Shown: positions 1 through 12,819, numbered from the stretch's first letter. The stretch is DNA of 64,000 bases from Hirsutella rhossiliensis (GCF_020360975.1 NW_025408673.1:558001-622000), one strand, 5' to 3'. The notes: a model not told the origin generated them from the sequence alone. A program made the numbers and translations.

Positions 1-195
1 ATTATTATTATTAAGATTATACTAAGGACTTAGTTAAAGGTATTTAGAACTTTAATATTAAATAAAAAGGAAAAACTAAAGTACTTAAGGGAAAACCCTC
101 CCTTTTTTAATTATAAGTCTACCTTAAATAAGGTCTTAGTAGTAGTATATAAGAAATTTATACTAGCTACTATAGGCTTCTCTTATATACTTATA
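1..195 (-). repeat. LINE E 3' tail, shared with a SINE
   Basis: Read on the minus strand, this segment runs into a terminal (AAT)n run. Its last ~95 bases closely follow the end of the SINE at 31035-31130 and of the block ending at 46152, including the motif TTCTAAATACCTTTA before TAATCTTAATAATAA. Weaker similarity continues about 100 bases further upstream. A shared 3' end between a LINE and a SINE is the usual sign that the LINE reverse transcriptase recognises the SINE transcript. Confidence 0.7.
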
Positions 196-3100
196 TTTTA
201 GTATAGGCCTTCTTAAGCTATAGCCGCTTTTATCTTAATTAGCCGCGGCCTAAGCTTACTAGCTTAGGCCTAAGGTTATAAGTAGTAGTCTTTTTTTAAG
301 CGACTAACTTATAAGCGCCTTTATTCTTTATAGCTCCTACGCCGCTATTATAAAGCTATAGTTATATTAGCTTATTAATTAGTTAGTTAATATAATAGGT
401 AGTATCTAGTTACTAGGCTAGGCGCTAATATAGGTCGCTCTTAGGTAGGGCTAGCTAATTAAAATTTAGTTAGCTAGCTCCGCTAATTAAAAATCGGTTC
501 CTATTTAGCTACGCGACTTTTTAATTAAGGGCGCGGCGGCCTATATTTACTATTTATTATATAGTTACTAATTATACGCGCCTAGCCTATATATATATAT
601 ACCTACCCTCTCCCTATAGTTTTATTCTTACCTCTTCTTACCTTTTTATTTATTATCCCTTATATAAGCTTAAAATCCTACTTATTTTATTTCCCTATCC
701 TTAGGTCTTACTAGTAATATACTTAGATCTCTTAACTTTATTTCGTAATATCTAACTAAGAAGCTAGCTTAGGTAGTAGCAGCTTACCTTTTCTTAAGCC
801 CCCTCCCTATAAAAAGGTCGCTATTATAATAGGTTTAAAGCGCTCTATCCTATATTTTATATATATTAAGCGTCTTACTAGTAAGCTTACATATAAGTCC
901 TTTACTAGCTATTAAAACTAGTCTTATAAGTAATAGTCCTAGATATATCTTAGGTTAGTCTTACCTTTAATACTTTTACTAACTATACTAGCTATAAAGG
1001 CTAAAGTATATATTACTTACGCTAACTTTAACTAGTTTTATTACTAAGTAAGTATCCTTATCTTACTATAATATAGTTTAAGTTTAGCGCTAATTTATAT
1101 TTAGATTACTTTTAAGGGTAAAAAGGCTATACGTGCCCTTTACTAAGCTTAGTTTAAAGTTAACTATCCCTTTCTTATTAAGGGTTTAGTATAAGAGCGC
1201 TTTTACCGCGTTACTTTAAAGACTTATATTTATACTAAGTAAAATACCCTTACTATTAAGGGTAAGAGCGTATTAAGTAAGTCCGCCCTTAGTCTAGCTA
1301 TAGTAGCTAAGAATATTAAAACGCTCGCTATAGCTTTTACTTATTTTATAGATAATACCTACTATATATATAAATCCTTAAAAAAGTACCTAGGTAAGTT
1401 TAGTAATACTATTAAGACCTTAGCTTAAGTTAGGCCTAAGTTACTCTTAGTTACTTAAAAGACCTTTATAATAGTTAATAACCTTACTAACTATTTTTAT
1501 CTTATTATTAGTAATAACTATAATAGTAAGAATAAAAGTAATAATTATACTAAGCTTAGTCTAGCTTCCTTTTAAAAAAGGGAAGGGTAAGGGTAAGGGT
1601 AAAGCGCCTATTAAGTTTAAGGCCCTATTTAATACTAAGGCTAAGGGTTCCGCTATTATTTTTATACCTATAGCTATCTTAAAGTTAGTTTAAGATCTTA
1701 CTATATTCCTTTTAATTGGCTTTAATATCGAGCTATAGCTTAGTAGTTCTTATATTACTAAACTTACCTTAAAGCGTCCTTACTTTATATTACTTATTAA
1801 CTTTACTAACGCTCTTAACTTTATTTAATAGTATCTTTATAATTATTATAGTTTAGTCTTAGCTAAGATTATCGCTAGTCTTAACCTTAATTAGATTTAT
1901 AGTTATAGTATAAGCTATAGTAACTACCTCCGCGCGGCCGCTAATATAAGTCTTACTTTAATATAGTTTTTAATTATTACTTTATCTTATAAGCTAGCTA
2001 TTTAAACTAGCTTTAGTTTAGGTTTAAGGTTAGGCCTAGCTAGCTATTATTAAGCTTCTTATAGTAGTAGTAGTCCCTATACTCCTTATAAATCTTAGGT
2101 TACTCCCTCTTATACCCTATATACTACCTTAAGGAGGTCTTATTATTCTTACTATAATAATAAGGTAAACGTTACTACTAATAAGTTAAGCTAAGGTTAT
2201 AATTTAAAGGCTAGTTATTAGCTCTATCTTAGTTTAGTTTTAAGTTAGGTCTTATTTAGTTATAGTCTTTTAGTAGTAGGTCTTATTCTATAGCTATTAA
2301 AGCTAGCTTAGTTAGGTTTCCTTAGTTTTATTTAGTCTATAATTTAAGTAATAAGGTTTATACTTAGTTTAGGTTTAGTTTAAATAATACTATAGTCTTA
2401 TTATTATAAGTCTTTTCTTTTTCTTAGGTTACTATAATAAGGGAAGTAGTTAGCTAAGGTAGTCTTAGTTAAGGCCGCTTTATCTTTAGCGAGACCTTAG
2501 TCCTATTATCTTATATATTTATATATAGCCTTTAAGCTAGGTTAAACTAACGAAGCTTACTTAAGTAAAGGAACTATTATACTAGCGGCGCTACTATCTT
2601 TTTCCTTTAAAAGCCTACTCTTATATTACTTATATCCTAGGCCTATATTAAAAAGAACTCCCTTAGCCTTACTATTAATAAATAGTAGATTATTATATAG
2701 TAAATAGTATCTTATTTTTATTTATAGGTATATATTAATAAGACTATACTAAGGACCTATTAATTAAAAAGGAAGTTATTAAGCTAAAACCTTTCTTTAT
2801 ATATCTAAGTAATTATTATATTAATATACTTAAGGAGGCCCTTATAATAGTTTAGTATTATTACTTTATTAAACTATAGTAAGAAGTTAGCGGGGTAATA
2901 AGTAGTTTAGTATTATTAGATTATATCTTTCTTAGCGTTTTATTAAGCGGCTTATTCTTTATTTAGCTTTTTAAGCGACTTAGCTTTATTTAAGAGGTCG
3001 TTTAATCCTATCTAGCTTTAGACCCCTTTTATCTCCTTTATAAAGGGGGGCTTACTTAAAAGTAATACTACTAAGGGCTTACTCTTTCTTTAGTATCGCT

Positions 3101-3579
3101 TCCTTTTAAGTATACCTATAACTACGTTAAACGCGCGTTAGATTTAGCCTAAGAGCCTTAAGTCCCTTAGCCTTTAAAAGGTATTTATTATTCTTTAGTT
3201 TAAGTAAAGGTTAATTAAAGGTACTTATACTTTTACTTTAACTTAGTAAACTAAGGTTATATAGTAAGCGCCTATTATTATTTAAAAGTAAGCTAACTAG
3301 TTTTATATTAAGTCCTATATAATCTTATATAGTTTCCTTTTTATAAGTATAATCTTATAAAATATAACTATAGCGTAAGAGATTAAGGACTAGATTACCT
3401 TACTATAGACTTCCTTAATATATAGTAAGGTATAGTATTATATAAACGCTATAAGCTTAGTTAGGGCTATAGTTTAGCGCTTTATCTTTACTTAAAGCTA
3501 TTTTAAGTATACTTTTTAATATAATTTCTAGTATACTTAAACCCTTAGTAAGCGGGCCTCTTAAACTAGTATTACTATA
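1..3579 (-). mobile_element. LINE E1, 3' segment (RIP-degraded)
   Basis: This is the 3' part of a minus-strand non-LTR retrotransposon. It continues at 9872 because copia element A was inserted here. The assignment rests on collinear reverse-complement similarity to 36561-39820, the matching part of copy E2; for example, the CG-rich patch at 3125-3140 matches 36848-36865. The first ~195 bases, read on the minus strand, form the 3' tail and end in an (AAT)n run at the window edge. That tail resembles the 3' end of the SINE at 30344-31130. Bases 1-779 contain no CpA and no TpG. Roughly 700-3000 also shows stretches that read better on the plus strand, and I cannot name that product. No frame is open. 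Confidence 0.7.
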
Positions 3580-4275
3580 TATAAAAATATACCCTTATAT
3601 TCCTATTTTACTATTATAAAGAAATAATAGGCATAAGGAGGCTTTATAAAATAAGCTAGTAAAAAGAGGCTCTATAATATAGTCTAAGGGAATAACCCTT
3701 AAAGATAAAGACCTTTACTAGATATCTATACCTTCCTTTAGGAAAAGCGGGTTAAGATAAGCCTATCCTTATAAATAAAAATATATATAAAATATATAAG
3801 TTAATTATAAGTAGAACGGATACCCTATTACCTATTTTAGCCTAGCGGTTCTAAAGATATCCGCGATATAAGAATAGGTAGGGCATAGAACATTCTAGTT
3901 AAATCTACTACTTATACTAAAACCTATAGTCTTACGTTAACTATTATACTATAATTAGACTACCTATTAAGTTAGGAAGATATATTATAGATAGAGCTTT
4001 CTAAGTACTATAGAATATACTAGAAAGCTAACTAATTAGGCTACTAGTAGGCGAGCAATAGTCTATAAAAGATAAAGGATTTCCCTAGGAGTAGTAGAAA
4101 AAATAAGTAAGTTCGTAAGTATCTTTTATAACGCTATTCTTTTAATATATTATTTAGCCCCTTATATACTCGTTATAAATTCCGGACGAAATCCTACCCT
4201 ATACTCCTTTAACCGGTCTTTCCGCTTACGTTATTAATTACCCGATCCTACGCTTATTACTTATACCTTCTTATA
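3580..4275 (+). repeat. 5' LTR of copia A
   Basis: The 696-bp direct repeat starts TATAAAAATATACCC and ends CTTCTTATA, consistent with TG...CA ends turned to TA...TA by RIP. It matches 9176-9871 end to end with scattered transitions. A third copy lies at 55485-62495, interrupted by element C. Confidence 0.93.
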
Positions 4276-4289
4276 GGTTATAAGCCCGG
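4276..4289 (+). promoter_or_regulatory. Primer-binding site of copia A (half-tRNA iMet type)
   Basis: The bases right after the 5' LTR are GGTTATAAGCCCGG. Undoing one TG-to-TA change gives GGTTATGAGCCC. That is the reverse complement of the anticodon stem-loop of eukaryotic initiator tRNA-Met, not of a tRNA 3' end. Drosophila copia and yeast Ty5 are known to prime from this internal site. The tRNA assignment comes from remembered tRNA sequence and has not been searched. A hairpin (4285-4292 with 4299-4306, six-base loop) overlaps it. Confidence 0.65.
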
Positions 4290-4309
4290 CTTCTCTATAA
4301 GTCGGGTAA

Positions 4310-7300
4310 TAACTTTAAAAAATCTTCGAAATTCTAATATAAACTATACGACCTCGAATTCTCTAAAATAGGCTCTAAGGATAAGTTCGAATTTACTAAA
4401 CTTAAGGGTAGTTCTAACTATACCTTCTAGGCTATTTAAATATAGGCTCTTTTAGTTAAGGAGAAGCTTTCTACTACTATATAGTAAGAAAATTACTTAA
4501 AGATAGAAGAAGCACTTACTTTAATTTTTCTTTATATTAAAGATAGTCCTTTAACCTAAATTAAGTATATAATAAATACTAAAGAAGCGTAGGATAGGTT
4601 AAAAAAACTATATAACCTTATTTCCTTTACCTTAAATTACCTACTTATAAAGTAGCTTTTTAATACTTTAGTAGGGGATTTTAAATCCCTAGAAGGCTAC
4701 CTAAATAAGGTAAAAGAGGTATTTAATAAGCTAAAAGCATAGAATATTATAATTCTAAAAGTAGTTATTATAGCTTAGATTTTAAATAGCCCTTTAGGCT
4801 TATTTTCTAGCTATATAACTAATATAACGTAAGCTCTTTAAAATAACTTAGAGGCTTTTAATCTAGAGTCTTTCTTTAGTAGTCTTATAGACGAATTTAA
4901 GAGGACTAAGTCTCTAGAAAATCCCCCTAAGTAGGCTTTCTTTACTAAGAAGCCCTAAAAAAAGATAAAAATTATATTATAATATACTTACTATAAGAAG
5001 AAAGGGCATTTAGTTAAAGATTACTAATATCTTTACCTAGAAAAGGCCCTTAAAGGCTTTTCTAAAATTTTAAAAATTAAAATAAAGGAATACCTTTTAA
5101 GAGGCCTAGAAAACCTTTTATTAAAGGAAATCCTATTAAATTAGACTCTTATATGGATAAGAAGAAGAAAAACCCCTCTTCTTTATATATATTAGAAGTA
5201 GAAAAAATAGAAATCGATAATTAAATAAATAAAGAACCGGAAATCGATTTTTTTATTCCTCCTCCTACCCCTAGAGGTTATAAAAGCTCCGAAGAAAAAG
5301 CAAAGGTATATATCTCTTTAAATATCCTTAAAAAAGCCGTATTTAATAATAGGTAAATAGGACCTTTAAATTCCTCTTAAATTAAAGACCTTATATATAA
5401 GATAAAAGAGAAGGAAATCCCTTATAAAACCTTAAAGAATAGAAATTTCTATAATTTTATATATAATACCGGTGCTATTAGGTATATAGTATTAGAAAAG
5501 AAATTCCTTATTAATTTTCGAACTATCTCTACTAAAGTTAATTAGGGAAAGGCATCCTATATAGTTATTAAAGGCTATAGAGATCTTCTTTTAGATTTCT
5601 AAATAATAAAAGGCTATTTATCTTAAGAAACTACCTTTTTATACCTAAATTAAGAGTAAATATAATAAGCTAATTATATTTTATAAATACTTATACCTTT
5701 ATTAATAGTAAGGAAATTTTCCTACTAGCTAACTAGGCTAATATTATATTTAAAGGAAAATAGTAAGATAACCTTTATATCTTCTTATTAGAAATTTCTT
5801 TCTTAAAGAAGAAGACATTCCTATATAATATTAATAATATAAGGAATAATATAAAGGACCTTAACTTTCTTTATAGCATTTAAGGCTAGGATATATAAGT
5901 CTTAAAGACTTACTAGAAACCTTTAAAAGATATAATAAAGATATAACTATCCCTAAGAAGGATATTATAAAAATTAAAGAATATAAGGCTTATATTAAAG
6001 TAAAGGCAATTAATAAGAGGAATAAATCCCTATCTAATAAGGTATATAATTACCTTAATAGAGTTTCTATTAATATTTAAGGACCTATAAAGACCCTTAC
6101 TTATAATAAATATACCTCCTTTATATCCTTTTTAGATATAGGGATAAGATATTTAGAAATATCTTTAATAAAATCTAAGGTAGAAGCCCTAGATAAATTC
6201 TTAGAATATAAAGCCTTAGTTAAAAATAACTAGGATAATATTACTATAAAGGAAGTCTTTTCGGATAACGTAAAAGAATTCCTATATAAAATAAAACCCT
6301 ACTAATTAAGAAAGGGAATTAAATATTATACTAGCCCTCTTAGGACTCTTAAATTAAACGGAGTAATAGAGAGGATTAATAGGACTATTTCAAATAAAGT
6401 CTAAGCTATTTTACTTACGGTAAAACTACCTAAATATCTATAGGGAGAAGCTATTCTAATAGTAGCCTATTTATATAATAGGACCCCTTACTTATAAATA
6501 GGCTTCTAAACTCATATAGAGAAGAAGGAAAATAAATCTCTAGCCTTAAAAGACTTAAAGAAAATTAAGACCTTTAGAAGTACTATTTATTATAAGAATA
6601 AAGACCCCTTAGATAAGCTAGAGATAATAGCTTATAAGGGTATTATTATAAGCTATACTAAAAATACTTATAAAATATATAACTTTTTAAAAAGAAAGGT
6701 AATAATTTCTAGAGATATTATTATCCTAGAAAATAAATTTATAGAAAATTAAAAAGAAGAAGACCTTAAGGACTTTAACTTTAATACCTTACCTTCTATA
6801 AATAAGGTCCCGGATAATTATTTATAAAGGGAACCTATATATAAAGAAGGCAATAACTCTTCTTTAAAAGAAGAGAAAGATAACCCTCCTATAGAGTAGG
6901 AAAATAACCCTCTTATAAAGAAGGAAGATAACCCTTTTATAGAGAGGGAAGATAACCCTTTTATAAAAAAGAGAAATAATCCTCTTTTAAAAAAGGGATT
7001 AAAAAAGGATCTAAAAATCCGTATTAATATACCTAAGAAGCTAAACGGATTTTATAAAGACTATATTATATACCCCGAAATAAATACTATATTAAATAGT
7101 AAAAGTAAAGAGATTATTCTATCTTTACTAGAAAATAAGGATCCTATAGAGCCTAAAATATTTAAATAGGCTATAAATAGCTTAGAAGCTATAAAATAAA
7201 AATAAGCTATATTTCTAGAAATAAAAGAGCTCTTAAACTAAAATACCTAGGAATTAAAGCCTCTTCCTAGTAATAAGGAGGCCCTAGGCGGCTATTAGGT

Positions 7301-8775
7301 CTATAAAATAAAGCGGGATAATAATAATAATATTATTAAATATAAAGCCCGCTATATAGTATAAGGATTTAATTAGGTCTACGGCCTAGATTATTTAGAA
7401 ACCTTTTCTATAATAGTAAGACCCGAATCTATTAAAATACTACTTATAATAGCTATTTCTAATAATTATACTTTACTATAATACGATATAAAAATGCTTT
7501 TATATATACCGAAATAAATATAGATATTTATATAAAATTCCTTATAGGCTATAAAGAGCTAATACTTAAAGACTGGTTTAATAAAAATTAATATAAGTAT
7601 AATATTAGCTATTTATAGTTTTTAGAGCTATATAAAAAGAAAAGGCTAGTAGTAAAATTAAAGAAAGCATTATACGGCCTTAAATAAAGCCTAAAGCTTT
7701 AGTATAACTATCTTAGCTCTATATTAGCTAAGATAGGATTTTCGGCCCTTCTTATAAATAAAGGGGTATTTATAAATACGTAATATAAAATTATAATAGT
7801 AATCTACGTAGATAACCTCTTAATAATAAGGCTTAATAGAGGTATAATAAATGGTCTACTTAAAAAAGTAATAGATTATATAAAGGTTTAGCCTTTAAGC
7901 GAACTAAAAGACTTCTTAGGAATATATATAATTATAAACTAAAGTAGAAAGGAGATAATTATATCCTAGGAAAAATATACTTATAATAAAATACGAGAAT
8001 ATAATAAAGAAGACTTAGGGACTTTTAATATACCTATTATAATAGGATTAAAGCTTAAAAAGGCTACTATAACGCCTTCGTAAAAAGGAATCCTTATTTA
8101 CTAAAACGGAATAAGGGCTCTATTATATCTAGCTATAATAAGTAGGCTAGACATTTTATATACTATTCTTTCCTATACTAGATTTACTTTTAAACTAGAT
8201 AATATATATTTTAAGGCGTTAAATACTATCTAGAAATATTTAAATAAATATCCTAACCTAGGGATAATTTACTACTATAATATCCTTTATATTTATAATT
8301 CTATAAAAGGTTATTCCGACGCTAGCTAGGCATTTAACCTTATAAATAGAAAATCCGTTTCTAGATACTATTTCTATATTTATAAAAATATTATAAGTTA
8401 GGCTAGCTAGAAGTAAAAATCTATAGCCGTATTAACCTATAAAGCTAAATTTATTGCCCTTAAGGAGGCTAATAAAGAAGCTTTATATCTAGATCGGCTA
8501 TTTTATTTTATAAATAATAGCTTATCTATTAAAATTCCTAATACTATACCTTTTATCTTAACGAATAATAAGGCAGCTATTAAATTAGCTAAAAATCCGG
8601 AATTTTATAAAAAGATAAAGTATATAGATATTACTTACTTTTATACTTAAGAAAATATTAAGGAAAAGAAGATCCGGATTTTCTATATTAAATCTAAAGA
8701 TAATATTACCGATATATTTACTAAGGAACTAAGAAGAGAAAATTCTTTAAGTTCTAAGAGCTTCTTTCCCTAAGG
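4310..8775 (+). pseudogene. Degraded copia gag-pol polyprotein (element A)
   Basis: This region once encoded a single copia polyprotein. Visible remnants, in order: a gag region; a zinc knuckle at 4983-5024 whose C-X2-C-X4-H-X4-C spacing is intact but whose three Cys codons now read Tyr; a protease motif at 5465-5476 reading N-T-G-A (expected D-T-G-A); integrase at about 5860-6500; reverse transcriptase with its catalytic box at 7805-7816 reading Y-V-D-N (expected Y-V-D-D); and RNase H at about 8410-8500. All of these changes are TG-to-TA or CA-to-TA transitions. Stops in all frames show no function remains. About 390 bases without a gene (8776-9166) separate it from the 3' LTR. Confidence 0.88.
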
Positions 8776-9166
8776 AATTAAAAGAGCCTTAAAAGAAAAG
8801 CATATCCCCTTAATAGAGGTTTTTTAGCTATCTTTTACTTTCTTAGCTTTTCCTTTATATATAACTAATAGGTTTTTTCCTTTAAAAAGGTTTCCTATTA
8901 ATAAAAAAAATAACTTATAAAAATAGGGTTTTTTCCTTATTAAAGGTTTCCTATAATAACTCTATAAGGCTTTTTACTTATAAAGGTTTACCTAAAAAAA
9001 GGAAAAGAAATTATAATTATAACTAGGATTTTTCCTACTAAGGCTTTTCCTAGAAAGGGTTTTAAAATTTTCCCTTATATTCCTATTATATACCTTATTC
9101 TTAATAAGGATAATTCTACTATAAAAGAAATAACTAGTAAAGAGTATTATTTACCTAGTACTCTTT
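8776..9166 (+). other. Non-coding 3' region of copia A with AGG-TTTT-CCT motifs
   Basis: This is the internal region between the end of pol and the purine tract. Between about 8870 and 9070 it contains several imperfect copies of a short motif of the form AAGG-TTT(TT)CCT, spaced irregularly. Two of these pairs are self-complementary and could form hairpins. I see no coding potential. The function, if any, is unknown. Confidence 0.5.
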
Positions 9167-9175
9167 AAGGGAGGC

Positions 9176-9871
9176 TATAAGAATATACCCTTATATTCCT
9201 ATTTTACTATTATAAAGAAATAATAAGTATAGGGAAGCTTTATAGAATAAGCTAGTAAAAAGAGGCTCTATAATATAGTCTAAGGGAATAACCCTTAAAG
9301 ATAAAGACCTCTACTAGATATCTATACCTTCCTCTAGGAAAAGCGGGTTAAGATAAGCCTATCCTTATAAATAAAAATATATATAAAATGCATAAGTTAA
9401 TTATAAGTAGAACGGATACCCTATTATCTATTTTAGCTTAGCGGTTCCGAAGATATCCGCGATACGAGAATAGGTAGGGCATAGAACATTCTAGTTAAAT
9501 CTACTACTTATACTAGAACCTATAGATTTACGTTAACTATTACGCTATAATTAAACTACCTACTAAGTTAAGAAGATATATTATAAATAGAGCTTTTTAA
9601 GTACTATAGAATATACTAGAAAGCTAACTAATTAGTCTACTAGTAAGTAAGTAATAGTCTATAAAAGATAAAGGATTTCCCTAGGAGTAGTAGAAAAAAT
9701 AAGTAAGTTTATAAGTATCTTTTATAACGCTATTCTTTTAATATATTATTTAGCCCCTTATATACTTATTATAAATTCCGGATAAAATAATACCCTATAC
9801 TCCTTTAACCTATCTTTCTACTTATATTATTAAATTCCTAATCCTATGCTTATTACTTATACCTTCTTATA
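9176..9871 (+). repeat. 3' LTR of copia A
   Basis: The 696-bp direct repeat is the same length as the 5' LTR, begins TATAAGAATATACCC and ends CTTCTTATA. It is directly preceded by a purine-rich tract (AAGGGAGG, 9167-9174), the usual plus-strand primer. TSD CTATA follows at 9872-9876. Confidence 0.93.
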
Positions 9872-12660
9872 CTATATTAGTCTTAAGGTAAACTAGCGTT
9901 ATTATTACTTATCTTCTTTATATAAAGTATATTAACTTACTCTTTAATAGCTCGAAAGTAACTATAAACTTAAGCGCTTACTTTATATATACCTTTTAAG
10001 CCTCTTTTAAGTATACTATTATAATAGCCTTATTAAGTTTACTACTAACTATATTTATATTATTAGTAAAGCTAATAGTATAAATACTATATATTATACT
10101 AAGCCTTTTATATAAAGGGGTTATATAGTATAATAATAAGATTAAGGATAGGAGGGAGCCTTAAAGGACTCTTATTAGTACTTAAGTTAGCTTTAAAGAC
10201 TTTTTATTAAAGTAAAAGGTTAATCCTTTATTACTTATAAAGCTTTATATTAAGCTTATAAGCTATTTAAGGTATCCTTAAAGTTTTAGTTCCCTTATAA
10301 GCTTATTATATTTAACTACATTAAATATACCTTTAATATCTAGCTATAAGAATAATATAATACCTTTTTATACCTAGGTTTTATATATTAGTTTTATTAT
10401 TAATAGGATCGCTACTTTTTTATAAAGCGGTCTTTTTTATTCTTTATTTATTTATTTAATAAGATACTATTTACTTTTATTACTCCTATAATCCTTTAAG
10501 CTAGTATCTACTTAAGTACGTTCCTTACTATAAGTTAAAGGGAAATTAGTCTTTTCCCCCTTACTATATAGTAAGCTTTTAGCCTCTTACTTAGCTTTTA
10601 AATTACTATTATATTTATATTATAAAACCGCCTTAAAAATAAAAGAGTTAAGTATAAGTATTAAAGATTATAGCTAGTCGCTAAGCTAAGGCTAGTTTAT
10701 ACTTCTTAATAAACCTTAAAAGGACGCTATTTAAACTTATTACTTTTTAGCTTATTATTTTACTTATCGCCGCTATAATATTAGCTAGCTAGATCTATTA
10801 ATCGACTATAAAGATCGCTTTAACTATAGGCTAAGGTAGCCCTTAAGTTATACTAGCTTTTAGTAAGAAGAATATAGCGGCTAATATCTAAGCCTTCCCT
10901 TTAAAGGTTTTTATTAGTTTATTATTACCCTCCTTAATTAATAATAGGATATAGGTCGGTTTTAGTAATAGCTTATTAAAGAGTTTAGTTTACCTCTTTA
11001 TATTCTAAACCTTAGTATTATTAACGCTAAATTCCTTTAAGAACTTATATTAATAAGCTTTCTTTACTTTATAAATAGTTTACTATTAAGCTACTATTAC
11101 CTTATATAGGTCCTCTTAGTTTACCTTACTCCTTTCTTACTTATAATTTCTCCTTACCTTCTTAGTCTCCTTTATTACCCTTCCTACCTTTAAGGTAAAC
11201 TATATATTACCCTTAAGTAATACTTACCCTTAGTATAAAACTATAGCTATTATAATTTACGCTAAAGTAATAAAGATATAGTCTAGGTCTTAGTTAATAT
11301 CTTTTAGTATTTAAAGCGCTAGCTAGTATAGTCTTAGTTAGGATATAGTCTTAGCTTTAACTAGCTTAGCTTTTACTTCTTTTTACTTTAAAGCTAGTTT
11401 AAGCGCTTAAGCTTAAGTATTAAACTATAGTATAATAGTCTAAGAGATATAGTCTAACTTAATTAAGTTTAAGTTAAGCTTAGTATAATATATCTTAGTC
11501 TTTAGTATTACTTAAGCTAGGTTAATAGTACTATCCTTTTAGTTATAGAAAAATCTTATATACTTTTTTTTAAGGTAGCGAGTTTAAGTTATATTCTTAT
11601 TACCTCTTATATAAGTTATATTATACTATCTAAGGTTTTATTATATTTATCTTAAAGTAGGTAATAGATATTAAAGTCCCTTACTATTACTATAAGGTAC
11701 TTTAGTTTAATTACGCTTAGGTCTTATAATACTTTAGCCCTTATAGCCTTTAATAGTAAGTAAATCGTTTATAGTTTAATACTATCCTTAAAAATTACCT
11801 TACTTTAGTTTAGTTTAATCTAAGGTAACTAAGTCCCTAGCTTAAGCCTTTTATATATATATAACGTATACCTCCCCTTTTTATAAATTAAGCTATAAGG
11901 CGCTATATTAAAGGGTAAGGCCCTACCTCTTAATATAGCTTTTACTATTTATAGTACTATTAAGTTAAAGCTAGCTTAGTAGTAAAGCGCTAGCTAAGCT
12001 AGTATATATATTTTTTATATATTTTAAAATAGTACTTTTAGTTATATATAAATAAGGTTAAGGTAAAAGGGGTTATTTATTAAGGAGGGAAGCGCTTTAT
12101 TTCTTAGCGCTTCTTTATCTACTATACCTATAAATATTATTTATACTTAGTTTAGTCTCCTTAGCTTTACTAGCTAGTAGGTATCTTAAGCTTAACCTCT
12201 TATCTTAGCGTAGTTTACTTAGTCCTTACTTTTAAACTATAGTTAAATTAAAAACGCCTTAAGTTTTAATAATAAGTAGTACTTATTACTTAGTATAAGT
12301 CTAAGTATTTATAAACTATTAAGGTTATTATAAGTAGCTTTTCCTTACCTTTTCCTAAGCTTTATTTACTATAAAGTAAGTTTAGGTTTATAATAAGTAG
12401 TCCCTTTAAGATAAAATATAGTTATAAAGGATTTCGCTTTTTATAGCTTTATATTTATCCTTACTTTTATTATATACTATACTTTTATATTAGCTATAAA
12501 GTTATATTAATATATACTACTTAGCGATATATCTATACTTATAGTAATTATAGTACTTTTATAGTTAGACTAACTTATTATAAGGTTTATATTAAAAGAT
12601 TTATACTTTAAGGACTAAGCTTAAGTTATAAAGCCTATTTACCTCCTTTAAGCTACTAAC
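9872..12660 (-). pseudogene. Degraded LINE E ORF2 (endonuclease and reverse transcriptase), copy E1
   Basis: On the minus strand an APE-type endonuclease motif of the form D-F-N-I-Y-Y lies at 11655-11678, close to the family consensus GDFN-x-HH. Further 3', the reverse-transcriptase active-site box at 10059-10070 reads F-T-N-N. Undoing TG-to-TA gives F-A-D-D, the usual non-LTR box. The product would nick the target and copy the element's RNA there. Nonsense codons are frequent. The same motifs appear at 25261 and 27252 in E2. The 5' limit is not resolved. Confidence 0.7.
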
Positions 12661-12819
12661 CTTAATAAGTATAGTTATTACTATTAATATCTTAAATTAA
12701 GGGTATAACGCTTAGGCTTAAAGGACCTTAACTTTATTTACTTTTATAATCTTATAAAGTAATTACTCTTTATTTACTATTACTAACTTTAAAAGGATAT
12801 TCTTATCGACTACTATATA
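9872..12819 (-). mobile_element. LINE E1, middle segment (endonuclease-RT part)
   Basis: This continues minus-strand LINE E1 after copia A. Its reverse complement is collinear with 24175-27450 of copy E2. It carries endonuclease and reverse-transcriptase remnants, listed separately. E1 extends further 5' than E2, which starts at the point corresponding to about 12769. At 12820 it is interrupted by the Fot1/pogo element and probably resumes at 15006. Confidence 0.75.

Larger units (their letters stand above)
3580..9871 (+). mobile_element. Ty1/copia LTR retrotransposon A, complete but RIPped
   Basis: This is a full-length element of 6292 bp with two LTRs of exactly 696 bp (3580-4275 and 9176-9871). 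It is flanked by a 5-bp target duplication, CTATA, at 3575-3579 and 9872-9876. The insertion splits LINE E1, and the E sequence reads on across it. The internal order is gag with a zinc knuckle, protease, integrase, reverse transcriptase, RNase H. Integrase lies before reverse transcriptase, which is diagnostic of copia rather than gypsy. A primer-binding site follows the 5' LTR and a purine tract (9167-9174) precedes the 3' LTR. Stops by RIP are frequent, so the copy is dead. Confidence 0.93.

Noticed and set aside
1577..1602. Telomere-like (GGGTAA)n stretch
   Set aside because: Only three to four units, internal to LINE E and present as its inverse in E2; it looks like a Lys/Gly-rich coding remnant.
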